This document shows positions 1 to 8,693 of a stretch of 64,000 nucleotides of DNA, piece by piece. How positions within the stretch are numbered: position 1 is the stretch's first letter; each line of letters starts with the position of its first letter. Below the pieces are notes generated by a model. The model was not told where the DNA came from and made no database searches. It saw nothing but the letters and a program-made list of their open reading frames with translations. The DNA comes from Kalmanozyma brasiliensis GHG001. Taxonomy: Eukaryota; Basidiomycota; Ustilaginomycetes; Ustilaginales. A program made the translations under genes and the position numbers. Location: NCBI RefSeq assembly GCF_000497045.1, contig NW_015961951.1, positions 1-64,000 of the forward strand, given 5' to 3'.

Positions 1-84
1 CCCTAACCCTAACCCTAACCCTAACCCTAACCCTAACCCTAACCCTAACCCTAACCCTAACCCTAACCCTAACCCTAACCCTAA
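1..84. repeat. Telomere, 14 perfect CCCTAA units
   Basis: Fourteen uninterrupted CCCTAA hexamers start at base 1 and stop at 84. This is the C-rich strand of the TTAGGG telomere used by many fungi, so the left edge of the window is a chromosome end. The array is short and exact, and the unique sequence begins abruptly inside an open reading frame. Confidence 0.98.
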
Positions 85-988
85 GCATCTCCTCTTGCGG
101 CGTCAGCTCTGTATCTTCCTGTGCCAAGCGCTCCAGGAGGGCGTCAGCTGCTGGCCGGCTTGCAGTACCAAGGTGGTTGGTCACGGCTGCTGGATGATCA
201 CGCAACCATTCCAGCGCCTCGTCTTGAATCTCAAGTGCAGTTTGCGCACCGTATTCTTCCTCCAGCATCTTGGACACGCAACGCAGAAGACTGTCTTCAA
301 CTGCCGCATATGTGCCCGAGCGCTTGAGACCGCGCAGGTCCCGCCTTGTATTGAGGGCCCGCAAGCGCACGTCCTCTGGTGCTGGAAGGAACGTCAGCTG
401 TAAGACATCTGCAACCAGTGCGTCCAAGTTGACTGTCAGATGGCCGCTCTCCACCTCTCTTGCAATGTGAGCACGGAAGCGCTGCTTGCTGAGCGCATGA
501 TGGCATTGATTGCGGTTGCAGCGGATGCGGAATGAACTTGCCAGGCCAATGCGCTGATAGGTCCCATGATGGCGGCACGCTTGACACTGCAGATGGATCT
601 GCAGATGTGAGAACAGCTCTCGCGCTTGCGTGGCGGTCTGAAACCGCTCCAGCTGCTGTTCCAAAGCTGTGGCGGCCTGGCTCTGCTTCCACCAGGCGGT
701 GCGGCTGTCAAGCGGTGTGGGCTTCCGTCCAGGATTCCAACCAATGGCATTGTACACGTCTGTGACCATTTGACGCTGCACCAGAGTGGACTGCTTGGCG
801 CCTTTGCCGCTGAGGAGCCGCTTCTCTTCTGCAATGGCCGCCATTGCCTCTGTATTGGCAATCACGGCGCCTCTGGAGAACGTGTGCGTGAGCAGCTGCT
901 CATCACCGGCCGCTGCTGAGAACAGGTACTGTGCGTCCAGGTACCGGCTTGCTTCTGCCGCTGCTTGCGCCTGAACAACTGATGATGC

Positions 989-1165
989 TTGTACCGTGAG
1001 CTCCAGGCGGATCCCTTTTCCCAGATCTGATGGCGCTTCCCTGATACGCTCCTTCCACGCGTGCAGAGTCTCAATGNTTGTACCGTGAGCTCCAGGCGGA
1101 TCCCTTTTCCCAGATCTGATGGCGCTTCCCTGATACGCTCCTTCCACGCGTGCAGAGTCTCAATG
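989..1165. repeat. 88-bp exact direct duplication around a single N (likely assembly join)
   Basis: Bases 989-1076 and 1078-1165 are identical, with only the N at 1077 between them. Two overlapping contig ends placed side by side rather than merged would give this pattern. The 89-bp excess shifts the reading frame of the OrsD-type gene. Confidence 0.85.
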
Positions 1166-1367
1166 CGCTTCTTGATCACACCCACCGTCATGGGTTGGAA
1201 ACCTTTACCGGCACCAGCAGCACCCGCCTTGAGCAGATGCGTCAGCTTGGAGTACGCCTTGAAGTGCATGAGACCGTCTGCACGCCTCTTCCACGTCAGC
1301 TCTACACCGCCATAGCCGCGTCCAACCTGCATTGCCAGTGGGTACTGTTTGTACCGTCCCTTACGCG

Positions 1368-1546
1368 TCCTGGGCGCTAGTGCTGTGACTCTGCCAGTGT
1401 ACACGGTACGCCCAATGTCATACATGTTGGTGTGCTGTAGCGGGTGTTCTGCATGANTCCTGGGCGCTAGTGCTGTGACTCTGCCAGTGTACACGGTACG
1501 CCCAATGTCATACATGTTGGTGTGCTGTAGCGGGTGTTCTGCATGA
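1368..1546. repeat. 89-bp exact direct duplication around a single N (likely assembly join)
   Basis: Bases 1368-1456 and 1458-1546 are identical, with the N at 1457 between them. The structure matches the duplication about 380 bp away, so both probably share one technical cause. The 90-bp excess keeps frame and appears as a repeated 30-codon segment. Confidence 0.85.
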
Positions 1547-2694
1547 TGTGCTGGATCCATGAACCGCTCAATGGGCACCTTGATGCCAAATGCAGACATG
1601 TGGACGCTTTGGCAGCCTATGTCTTGCAGCGCTTCCACCAATATGGCGCTGTCAATGCGCAGCTCTCCGTATGTGAGCGTGGTGGGATGCGGTGATGCCA
1701 GCAGTGTGGCGTGCTGTGGTGCTTGACGGAGACGTTCAATGAGCGGAAGCTTGTGTTTCGGTTCAAAGCTGAGACGGCACTTGGATTCCGCAAAGAAGAC
1801 CCAGTTCTTGTACATGTCCAGGTCCCGTGATTCTGGTGCGTGTGCAACCAGCGCCATATAGCAGCCCGGTGGGTGGATGAGCAGCAGTGTGGCAGGAGAG
1901 ACAGTGACGGAGTAGAAGTCCACATCTGTTGTGCTCTCCACATCCCAGTTGTTGATTGGCGTGCAGGGAGGTGCCGGTGGCAGACGCGTACCAGTGTCTG
2001 CAGCAGACGCAAGAAGCATGCTTGGCGGCTCCACTGGCAGTTCTGGCTCACTGCCTCCCAGCCAAATCACAATGCCGTCTGCTGGTATGTCCTCTTGGTG
2101 GCGGTCTCCTGCATCTGACGGTGGTGCTGGCTCTTCTGCTGGCAAGTCAGGAAGCGTTGGACCGTCCACATCAGATACTGGGCTGAGTGACCGCTCACTT
2201 GGAGAGCCTGGACTTGCAGGACCGCTGTCTGGCTGAACAAGCGGTAGATCTTCCTGGTCTTGAGCCGTGTTGCCGCTGTCTGACTGTGGCATGCCTTGTG
2301 CAGGTGATGCGGCCTGGCTCTGAGATTCTGGAGACGGTGGTACCTGAAATTGCAATATTGGTTCTGCTGCTACCATGTTTGCTACCGTGTTGGGCTGCGT
2401 CTCTAGTGGCGTTGGTGGCAGCACCGCCTGGCAGTGCCGGATGCCCTGATGCTTCCTCAGCGCCACTGCATTCAACACTACCTGACCGCAGCTGCACGCC
2501 ACCAGACCACAAGCTGCTGCTGCATCTTGTGTGACGTGAACACCAGAGTGCGCCTTGCAGATGTGGTTAGTGATGTTGGTGATGGCGTAGCTGAAGGCGC
2601 ACACCGGACAGTTGACGGTGGTCATCTTGAGATTGGAACGTCTGTGTGGTGGACAGGTGATGTGCAACCGTACAGGCAGCTTCACTTTGTATCA

Positions 2695-2926
2695 GACCGT
2701 CTTCCAACTTGAAGCTGACCGTCTTGCTGATCTGTAGCAGACCGTCTTGCCTTTGTATCAGACCGTCTTGCTGCTTGTATCAGACCGTCTTGCTGATGGT
2801 GCCGTCCGCCTGCCAGTTGGAAATTGCCAGGAAATTCAAAATGAATACAACGCGTCTCCAATTTTGTAGCTGACCGTCTTCCTGCCATTTCAAATTTGGG
2901 ACTTGAAATTTCAAATGGACCGTCTT
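2695..2926. repeat. Spaced array of seven GACCGTCTT motifs, period about 22 bp
   Basis: The nonamer GACCGTCTT starts at 2695, 2717, 2740, 2761, 2783, 2872 and 2918. Steps are 22, 23, 21, 22, 89 and 46 bp, or about one, one, one, one, four and two units of 22 bp. Several copies are preceded by GTATCA or GTAGC and followed by GCT. The array lies 70-300 bp upstream of the OrsD-type ATG, where a promoter would be. It could be a decayed tandem repeat or a series of protein sites on one DNA face. Confidence 0.8.
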
Positions 2927-2967
2927 GCCAGGCGGTTGATGCGCCAACATCATTCTGTTCCGCCCAT

Positions 2968-2980
2968 CAAACCCTAACCC
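2968..2980. repeat. Internal telomere-like tract (AAACCCTAACCC)
   Basis: About two telomere units lie 2.97 kb from the chromosome end, in the same C-rich orientation as the terminal array. It may be a scar of an older chromosome end or a binding site for telomere proteins. Confidence 0.6.
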
Positions 2981-3124
2981 AGTCCTGTGTCAGACGGCAC
3001 AGACAGTGATGTAGCAGCAACACAGTTTGTATTGCCGCTGCGTGACTGTGTGACCGTAGAGAGTGAAATGAAGTGATCGCTGATGGCAAAGACAACGTTA
3101 GAGACGTGATATGTGAAGTAGAGT

Positions 3125-3145
3125 GGATGAGGTCCAGCCTCATCC
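3125..3145. repeat. Perfect 8-bp inverted repeat, 5-base loop
   Basis: GGATGAGG (3125-3132) and CCTCATCC (3138-3145) flank the loop TCCAG. The stem can continue for three more pairs past a one-base bulge. It sits about 20 bp before a TATA-like box. Confidence 0.7.
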
Positions 3146-3164
3146 TACTCGAGCAAGCGTGATG

Positions 3165-3172
3165 TATATAAA
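3165..3172 (+). promoter_or_regulatory. TATA-like box TATATAAA in the subtelomere
   Basis: A good TATA match, closely followed by GC-rich sequence, with no convincing gene downstream on the plus strand. It may drive a subtelomeric noncoding transcript or be left over from an LTR; neither can be shown from this window. Confidence 0.35.
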
Positions 3173-3261
3173 GAGGCCTCTGGCCCTGCCTGGTTCTCCT
3201 GCCGGCACAGCTAGCCTAAACCGGCCCATTGTTTACCTGCACGACCTGCGTGTGTGCCTGG

Positions 3262-3639
3262 TCACGCCCCCATCCGGCCCTGGCGGTCATCCTGCCGTCT
3301 GGGGTGGTGCCTGTGTCCAGTCCTGCCCCGGGTGATCTCCTGCGAAGCTTCTTGGAGTGATCCTTGATAGCGGCTAGCCGTCTCTAGAGAAGCTAACTCG
3401 AGTTTGGCCCGAGCCGGGCTTGCATTGCCGAAGTTGTGAGTTCGGCAATGACCCATACCTCTCGAGCGAACCCATAACAACATCCTGAGTAGCTGACCGT
3501 CAGTGTCATTGAAGAGGTGGTGGTGCAGCACGGTGCGCATGCAGAACTCCAGACTGGCAATGATGGAGGTGGCAGCGCTGACGGCTTTGGGCATGCCTTC
3601 TCTGTCCACGCACATGTGCATGAAGAGACGCACCAGCAT
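3262..3639 (-). pseudogene. Possible relic of a subtelomeric gene
   Basis: A 125-codon minus-strand frame starts at the ATG at 3639. Its first 50 or so residues look like a real protein: amphipathic, with regular hydrophobic spacing and a Cys/His-containing stretch. The second half is low-complexity and Arg-rich and looks like chance translation. A stop codon lies just upstream of the ATG. It has the same orientation as the OrsD-type gene, so it could be a broken piece of a neighbouring telomere-linked gene. I do not recognise a family. Confidence 0.25.
3423..3450. repeat. Perfect 10-bp inverted repeat, 8-base loop
   Basis: CATTGCCGAA (3423-3432) pairs exactly with TTCGGCAATG (3441-3450) around GTTGTGAG. 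It could form a stable hairpin in RNA or be a dyad site for a dimeric protein. It lies inside the possible relic frame. Confidence 0.75.
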
Positions 3640-4043
3640 CAGCTTGTCTGTCTGATGCTATATGCTCTCATCAACAACAACAGCGTACCCAAGCAGCATC
3701 AAGCTGAAGCAACAGAGTGAAGAAAGAAAGCATTGTAGAAAGGGTAGTGAGGATGTGTGCACCTGCAGATCCTCAGCTTGCTAGACTTAAGGCTAAAAGT
3801 TCAACTTGCAAGACTTGAGGCTCAAATCTCCAAATCTCAAGACTCAAAATTCTAAGATTTGCGCAGCGCGAAATCTGGATTTTTAAGAAAGCTCATCAGC
3901 GACGGACAGACAGACTTCTTACGATGCGGTGGGGGCAAAGTGAAAGCAAACATCCGATTGAGCAACGATTCAAACAACAATGGCAGTGACAAGAATGACA
4001 ACTTAGTGCGTGACTGATGGAATGCTGCGATAACAGAGGCGCA

Positions 4044-7000
4044 TCAAGCCTCTCGAATGCGTCCGACGGCGGGCAAGTCTAGGTAACTCATGAGGTCGGC
4101 GTAGCTGAAGATGCTGGAGCTCTTTGAAAAGAGAACGACGATGGCGGCGACGAGCAACACAGGAATCCAGAACCATACGAGCATGGCGTCGTCGCGCAAA
4201 TGCAGCTGACCTTTGCGACGACGTGCGACCGCTGCGGAAGGAGCGTGAGCTGGCGCTTTGCCCTTTCCGGCTTGGCCCGTCGATGCAGGGACGGCCTTCG
4301 AAGCGTGAGTGGACGTCGAGCTCGAAGGCGTGCTAAAGACCTCGCTGCTGGACTGAGCTGGGCGTCGGCGTGTCGATGGCCTGCGGGATGGACCGGCAGT
4401 GGGAGTGTTGCTCTGCGAAATCGATTCGTCAGCAATGTCGGTCGGCGAGGATGCGTCCTTCGCGTTGGTGGACTGCGTCAATAGATCTTGACTTTCGCCT
4501 GCAGCAACTGACTCGTAAGCGGGCGGCGGCGTGTAGAGCGGATTGAGACCCCAGGCGCCTTCCTCGACAATGTTCTTCCACAGAGTGAGGAACCCGCCCC
4601 GCTCATCCTGGTCCCAGCCTTGCTCGGCCTTGGGACTGGTAGCAGCGACCTCCTTGACGTTGGTCATCTCTTCCGACCGCTGTGCACCGGACCAAGGCAT
4701 CAAGCCCGAAGCAGCCGGCAACGCGAGATGGAAGACGCTGATGGCAGGCATCGCTGGCATGGCGGGCATGTGCAGCTGAGAGAACCTGTGAGCGACTGTC
4801 TGAGGAAGGAAGGCTCGATTCATCCAGTCGGCTCCCGTATCGCCTGCCTTGGTCAGCCAGGACTTGGTGGCACCCGCGTCCAGCACAGCTCCCTTCTTCG
4901 AGTCGTCCTCCTTTGCTTCGGCCTTCTTGGCGCTCTCCTCGGCGAGACGAGCATCGGCAGCTTTCAAGACCGCTTTCTCGTCGATGATGGGCGTTGGCAG
5001 AGAGTCCAATGCCTCGCGAGCTTCTGTGTCGTCATCTGCAGCCGAGACCTGGCCTCGATGGGGCAGGTCATAGGCATCGTCGCCACTCACCGAGCAGCTG
5101 TCGTCGCTGTACTCGTCAAAGCTGGTGCTGACGTTGTCGTCGTCGACGTCCGACTGGCTGGCGTCGCTACCGATCTCGTCCGAAACGATGTCCTCGTCCT
5201 CGTCATCGTACAAGAGGCTCGTAGCTGCATGGGACGTGAGTCGGCGAGTCTGCCAATGTCCGGTGCGCGCCGTGTTGTCGAGCATCCTCTCTACGTCCTC
5301 CTGATCCTGATTGCGAGCCTGGTCAATAGCGTAGAGACCGTGAACATCGGCAACGTCGTCTCGCGCACCTGCTCTCAGGAGCATACGGGCAATGGTGACC
5401 CGACCTTGGATGGCGGCAAAGTGGAGTGCAGTCACACCGTTGTGATCACGAGCATCCAGCGGGCAGCCTCGGCGGATGAGCGCGTCGACGAGTCGATGGA
5501 AGCCCATGAGCGTAGCGAGATGGAGCAGGGTGTGGCCTTGCTTGTTGGCGAGACGGATTGCATCGACTCGGGGTTCTGCGTGCTCGATGTCGCTGACATC
5601 GGTATCGAGAAGCGAGAGGAATTGCACCAGGGTATCTTGGAAGCTCGAGCTCTGCGATCGACCAGTGAAGAACCCAGCAACGGCATCACGAGCTTCTGCG
5701 TGACCGACGCCGCCGCCGCTGCTGCCTCCACTGGTGAAGGTGGGAGGCAAACCCGGCTGCTGGCCGCCGCCCGAGCCGACGACGCGCATGGCCACTTCGC
5801 GCGCAGAACGCATCTGCCCGGTCATCTGCAGACCAACGACCTGCAAGGCGAGCTCCATGAGAGCACGATCGGTGGTGTCGATGTAGGTAAAGAGCTGCAG
5901 AGGACCGTTGACTGGAGGCGGTTGGACTGCCATCCCAGGAGTCTTGACGCTGACAACGACCGGACCCGGGCTGGAGCTCGGTGGCAAGAGACAGACGAGC
6001 GTGTTGCTGGCCCAGACCTTGGTGTTGGCGGCTGGAACGTCGCCAAAGACGCAGGTGACACCTTCAGTGAAGTTCTCTCCCAAGACAGTGACCTCGATAC
6101 CGCCACTGGTGGGACCTTCGCCTGGAATCAGTTTGGAAATCTTTGGCAAAGGAGCCTGCTCGATGGACGGGTTCGGCCCGGAAGGAGAAAGTTGTGCAAA
6201 GCTGGGCGTCGAAGCAGCACCAGGGCTCGGCTGAGGTCGAAGATGAGGAGGGAGTGCTGCGGCCGCGGCCATTGCCATGAGCTGAGCAAAATCGACACCA
6301 CTCGAGACGCCAGCTTGCGCGTTGCGGAAGAATTGCTCGAGGTCAAAGTTGGGCAGACTCGCGAGATTGGTCTGCAGAGACGTAGGCGAGAGGGAGCCTT
6401 GCGCGAGCTGGGCTTGCAACTGAGGTGGCATGGGTGAGATTTGCATCGGCTGCTGCATGGGCTGCATCGTCCCAGCCCCGACCATACCTGCTGGTTGCGG
6501 AGAGCCGCCACCGACGCTCGAAGCATCGCCGGGTGTCTTGGTGCCTGTGCTGGTGCTGTTGCTGCGGCCCAAATCTGTCATGGCTGTGCCTGCAGTAGCA
6601 AATGCATTCCAGAAGTCGGTCGAGCTGAAGTCGACGCCGTTGCCGGCAGGTGCAGGGGAGGTGGCGTTCACAGAAGGCGTGTTCTGACCCGTTCCCGAGT
6701 ATGGCGTCATGTTGAGGTCCTTGCCCGAGGTGTTGCGACGACGTCGGTTGCCATCGTACGGCTTGGACCTTTCCTTCCTCTGTTTGGCTGGTGCATCTGC
6801 GCTGAAGCTGCCGTTGGGAGTGGCGCTGCCGCTTGCCGAAGTGGCTGCACTGATCGAATCATCATACTGCTGCTGAGACTGCAGCAACGAAGGGCTTCGT
6901 GCGCTGCTGCCGTTGACTTGCTTGATGATGCCGAGCGAAGCGGGTGCTGAAGGCGATGCTGCGTTGGAGGCCGCCCCCGCAGCGGCAGCTGCTTGAGCCG

Positions 7001-8693
7001 CTTGGCCCATCGACTTGTGATCATCTGTGATCATGATGGGAGGAGTCGAGCCGGTGGCAATCAAGCGCCCCTGCCAATCTCGCATGGTGAAGATGACGCA
7101 AAAGCCGGTCTTCTCCTTGTGATGTCGGCAGTAGCACGTGATGCGAGTCGGGAGGACAGCCTCGCCCTCTTCGAAATCGACGTAGTCACCACAATTGAAG
7201 AGCACAACTCGCTTCTTCTCCTCTTCCTCCATTCGAGCCTGCGTCCTGGCGACAGCGTCGGGGGCGGAAGGGTCGATACCCAGAGTCCTCATCTCTTCTT
7301 CGGAAGGCTGGCTTTCGGAAGGCGTTTTGGGATCCTTCTTTCGGTGCGCGCGCTTGCGCTCCCTCTGACGACAGCCTTTGCAGACGTGGACGCGGTCGTG
7401 GGGCGGCGTTGCATTGACGACAGTCGCGTCGACAAAGAGCGTCTTCTCCGGAGGCACATCTGTCTTTTGGTACTTTTTCGACTTGCGCTTTGTGCCGCTG
7501 AGAGGTGGAAGCTTGATGTGGGTAAACGAGCCGATGCGTTCCCACCCGCCAGCAGGGGTGGTCTTGGGCCGGACCAACTCGATCCTCATTCGAATCTGCG
7601 TCTCGACGCGCGACTTGGCCCCATGCATGGGCACTCCGTTGATGTGAACCTGGAGGTCCTTGAGACCTTCGCGATTGGGGCGAACGACTTCAAAGGCTGA
7701 GTATCCCAGATCCGCATCGAGGTTGTTGCTGTGCACAGCCGTCTGCGAGCCCGTGCGTCGCGTTGCTGCTGTTGAAGAAGAGCCGGGTTGCTTCTTGGGC
7801 TCGGATGACTCGCCCGAATTGCGTCGAGACGAAGAAGCGCTCGCATTGCCGTTGGCGATGCCGTTTGCCTTTGGTGTTCGCGTCGCGCTGGGTTTGGTGG
7901 GTGCTGAAGGCGGCATCATGGCGGAAGACGAAGCAGCGGGGATGTTCATAGCTGCGAAGGCATTGTTGTTGTGGGCGATGTTGACAGGGAACGGTTCGGA
8001 CTTGACAGCAGGCGAGCCGAACGAGCCAGCTTGAACAAAGGAGTCGAACATGGCTTCGTCGTTGTCTCCCGCCTTTGCTGTCCATGCCACATGACCGTCC
8101 GAGTCCTCGCCGCTACCAGCAAAGCTCATGGTGCCAGGTGTTGCAGTGTCATGCGGGGCTGAGCCCGTCTTGGTGTCGGAGCTACCGGGACTGTCGCCGA
8201 CGATGGTCTGTGATGCACTCGAGAAGCTGGGCATGGCGTTGTGGGACGATGCGGGCGAGTGAATCGAAGTGGGTGAAAAACCATGGTCGGTGCCTGAGGC
8301 AGAGTCCATGTCCATCGAAAGATCCGCTTCGTTCTGCGAGCCCAGGTTGGCAAAGTTGCCATTCCAGCCGGCAAAGGTCATGTCGTGGAAACCTGGTTTG
8401 AGGTGTTGCTCGGAATGGACGGTGAAGCTGTTGGGGAGCGACTCTGGATACTCGCCCCAGACGGTTGCTCCGGTGGATTGCGAGTCCGAGATAGCAGAGG
8501 TGTCTACTTTGCTGTGGTGAGAGGCACCGAGACGAGCCCGGCTCGTGGCCGTGGCCGAAGCCTCGTCTTCGCCCGTGGAGTCGCTCGAGGAAGGACTGCT
8601 TGTGTTGGTAAGGCTCGGGGGCGAGGTGGAATGGGAGCCTGATGATGTGCTGAACTGAGTCTTCCGCGATGCGCTGGCAAAACTGGTGGTCAT
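4044..8693 (-). CDS. MGA2: Mga2/Spt23-like ER-tethered transcription factor
   Basis: A 1549-residue protein with Mga2/Spt23 architecture. A Ser-rich N-terminus precedes the conserved family region (about 330-560), with a Cys-x2-Cys cluster (CKGC) and a second Cys/His stretch (CYCRHH). Long disordered parts follow, then an IPT/TIG immunoglobulin-like fold (about 850-930) and two to three ankyrin repeats (about 1050-1125). There is an acidic stretch, and one membrane helix (about 1505-1527) close to the C-terminus. In yeast the family is held in the ER membrane as a precursor, processed by ubiquitin and proteasome, and then activates fatty-acid desaturase (OLE1) in response to lipid packing and oxygen. 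Membrane tether, IPT and ankyrins are all visible, so the same role is likely. It is larger than the yeast proteins because of low-complexity insertions. It is the first clear single-copy gene from the telomere. Confidence 0.9.
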   Translation of the reverse strand: MTTSFASASRKTQFSTSSGSHSTSPPSLTNTSSPSSSDSTGEDEASATATSRARLGASHHSKVDTSAISDSQSTGATVWGEYPESLPNSFTVHSEQHLKPGFHDMTFAGWNGNFANLGSQNEADLSMDMDSASGTDHGFSPTSIHSPASSHNAMPSFSSASQTIVGDSPGSSDTKTGSAPHDTATPGTMSFAGSGEDSDGHVAWTAKAGDNDEAMFDSFVQAGSFGSPAVKSEPFPVNIAHNNNAFAAMNIPAASSSAMMPPSAPTKPSATRTPKANGIANGNASASSSRRNSGESSEPKKQPGSSSTAATRRTGSQTAVHSNNLDADLGYSAFEVVRPNREGLKDLQVHINGVPMHGAKSRVETQIRMRIELVRPKTTPAGGWERIGSFTHIKLPPLSGTKRKSKKYQKTDVPPEKTLFVDATVVNATPPHDRVHVCKGCRQRERKRAHRKKDPKTPSESQPSEEEMRTLGIDPSAPDAVARTQARMEEEEKKRVVLFNCGDYVDFEEGEAVLPTRITCYCRHHKEKTGFCVIFTMRDWQGRLIATGSTPPIMITDDHKSMGQAAQAAAAAGAASNAASPSAPASLGIIKQVNGSSARSPSLLQSQQQYDDSISAATSASGSATPNGSFSADAPAKQRKERSKPYDGNRRRRNTSGKDLNMTPYSGTGQNTPSVNATSPAPAGNGVDFSSTDFWNAFATAGTAMTDLGRSNSTSTGTKTPGDASSVGGGSPQPAGMVGAGTMQPMQQPMQISPMPPQLQAQLAQGSLSPTSLQTNLASLPNFDLEQFFRNAQAGVSSGVDFAQLMAMAAAAALPPHLRPQPSPGAASTPSFAQLSPSGPNPSIEQAPLPKISKLIPGEGPTSGGIEVTVLGENFTEGVTCVFGDVPAANTKVWASNTLVCLLPPSSSPGPVVVSVKTPGMAVQPPPVNGPLQLFTYIDTTDRALMELALQVVGLQMTGQMRSAREVAMRVVGSGGGQQPGLPPTFTSGGSSGGGVGHAEARDAVAGFFTGRSQSSSFQDTLVQFLSLLDTDVSDIEHAEPRVDAIRLANKQGHTLLHLATLMGFHRLVDALIRRGCPLDARDHNGVTALHFAAIQGRVTIARMLLRAGARDDVADVHGLYAIDQARNQDQEDVERMLDNTARTGHWQTRRLTSHAATSLLYDDEDEDIVSDEIGSDASQSDVDDDNVSTSFDEYSDDSCSVSGDDAYDLPHRGQVSAADDDTEAREALDSLPTPIIDEKAVLKAADARLAEESAKKAEAKEDDSKKGAVLDAGATKSWLTKAGDTGADWMNRAFLPQTVAHRFSQLHMPAMPAMPAISVFHLALPAASGLMPWSGAQRSEEMTNVKEVAATSPKAEQGWDQDERGGFLTLWKNIVEEGAWGLNPLYTPPPAYESVAAGESQDLLTQSTNAKDASSPTDIADESISQSNTPTAGPSRRPSTRRRPAQSSSEVFSTPSSSTSTHASKAVPASTGQAGKGKAPAHAPSAAVARRRKGQLHLRDDAMLVWFWIPVLLVAAIVVLFSKSSSIFSYADLMSYLDLPAVGRIREA

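Larger units (their letters stand above)
85..2625 (-). pseudogene. Telomere-linked OrsD/DUF3505-type protein, 3' end lost at the telomere
   Basis: The protein starts at the ATG at 2625; the frame is open further upstream but has no earlier ATG. Near the N-terminus are two C2H2-like fingers (CPVC then H-x4-H, and CSC then H-x4-H), the arrangement seen in OrsD/DUF3505 proteins and in telomere-linked RecQ-like helicases of smuts. A Pro/Ser/Glu-rich linker and a conserved-looking core follow. Two exact duplications, each around a single N, interrupt it: the one at 1368-1546 adds 30 in-frame codons, and the one at 989-1165 shifts the frame and creates the apparent stop at 862. With both collapsed to one copy, the frame stays open for about 790 codons, passes another Cys/His cluster (about 530-590), and runs into the telomere repeats at 84 without a stop. 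No helicase motifs were seen, so that part is probably the portion lost. Family assignment is by pattern only. Confidence 0.65.
2981..4043. other. Gene-poor subtelomere between the OrsD-type gene and the Mga2-like gene
   Basis: No complete gene is convincing here. The stretch holds two strong inverted repeats, a TATA-like box at 3165, a short minus-strand coding relic (3262-3639) and an AT-richer tail. In the tail an 18-bp motif with the consensus CTTG-(CT/CA)-AGACTT-(A/G)AGGCT occurs at about 3777 and 3807. The last few hundred bases are probably the 3' untranslated region of the Mga2-like gene. Confidence 0.5.

Noticed and set aside
1368..1546. Possible genuine tandem protein repeat of 30 residues
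   Set aside because: The single N exactly at the junction, and the identical pattern about 380 bp away, favour an assembly join.
2682..2888. Short frame with repeated Arg-Arg-Ser motifs
   Set aside because: It is a translation of the GACCGTCTT array and has a different frame from the OrsD-type gene.
4620..6437. 605-codon plus-strand open frame
   Set aside because: It is fully antisense to the Mga2-like coding region and shows no domain; long antisense frames arise from GC-rich third positions.
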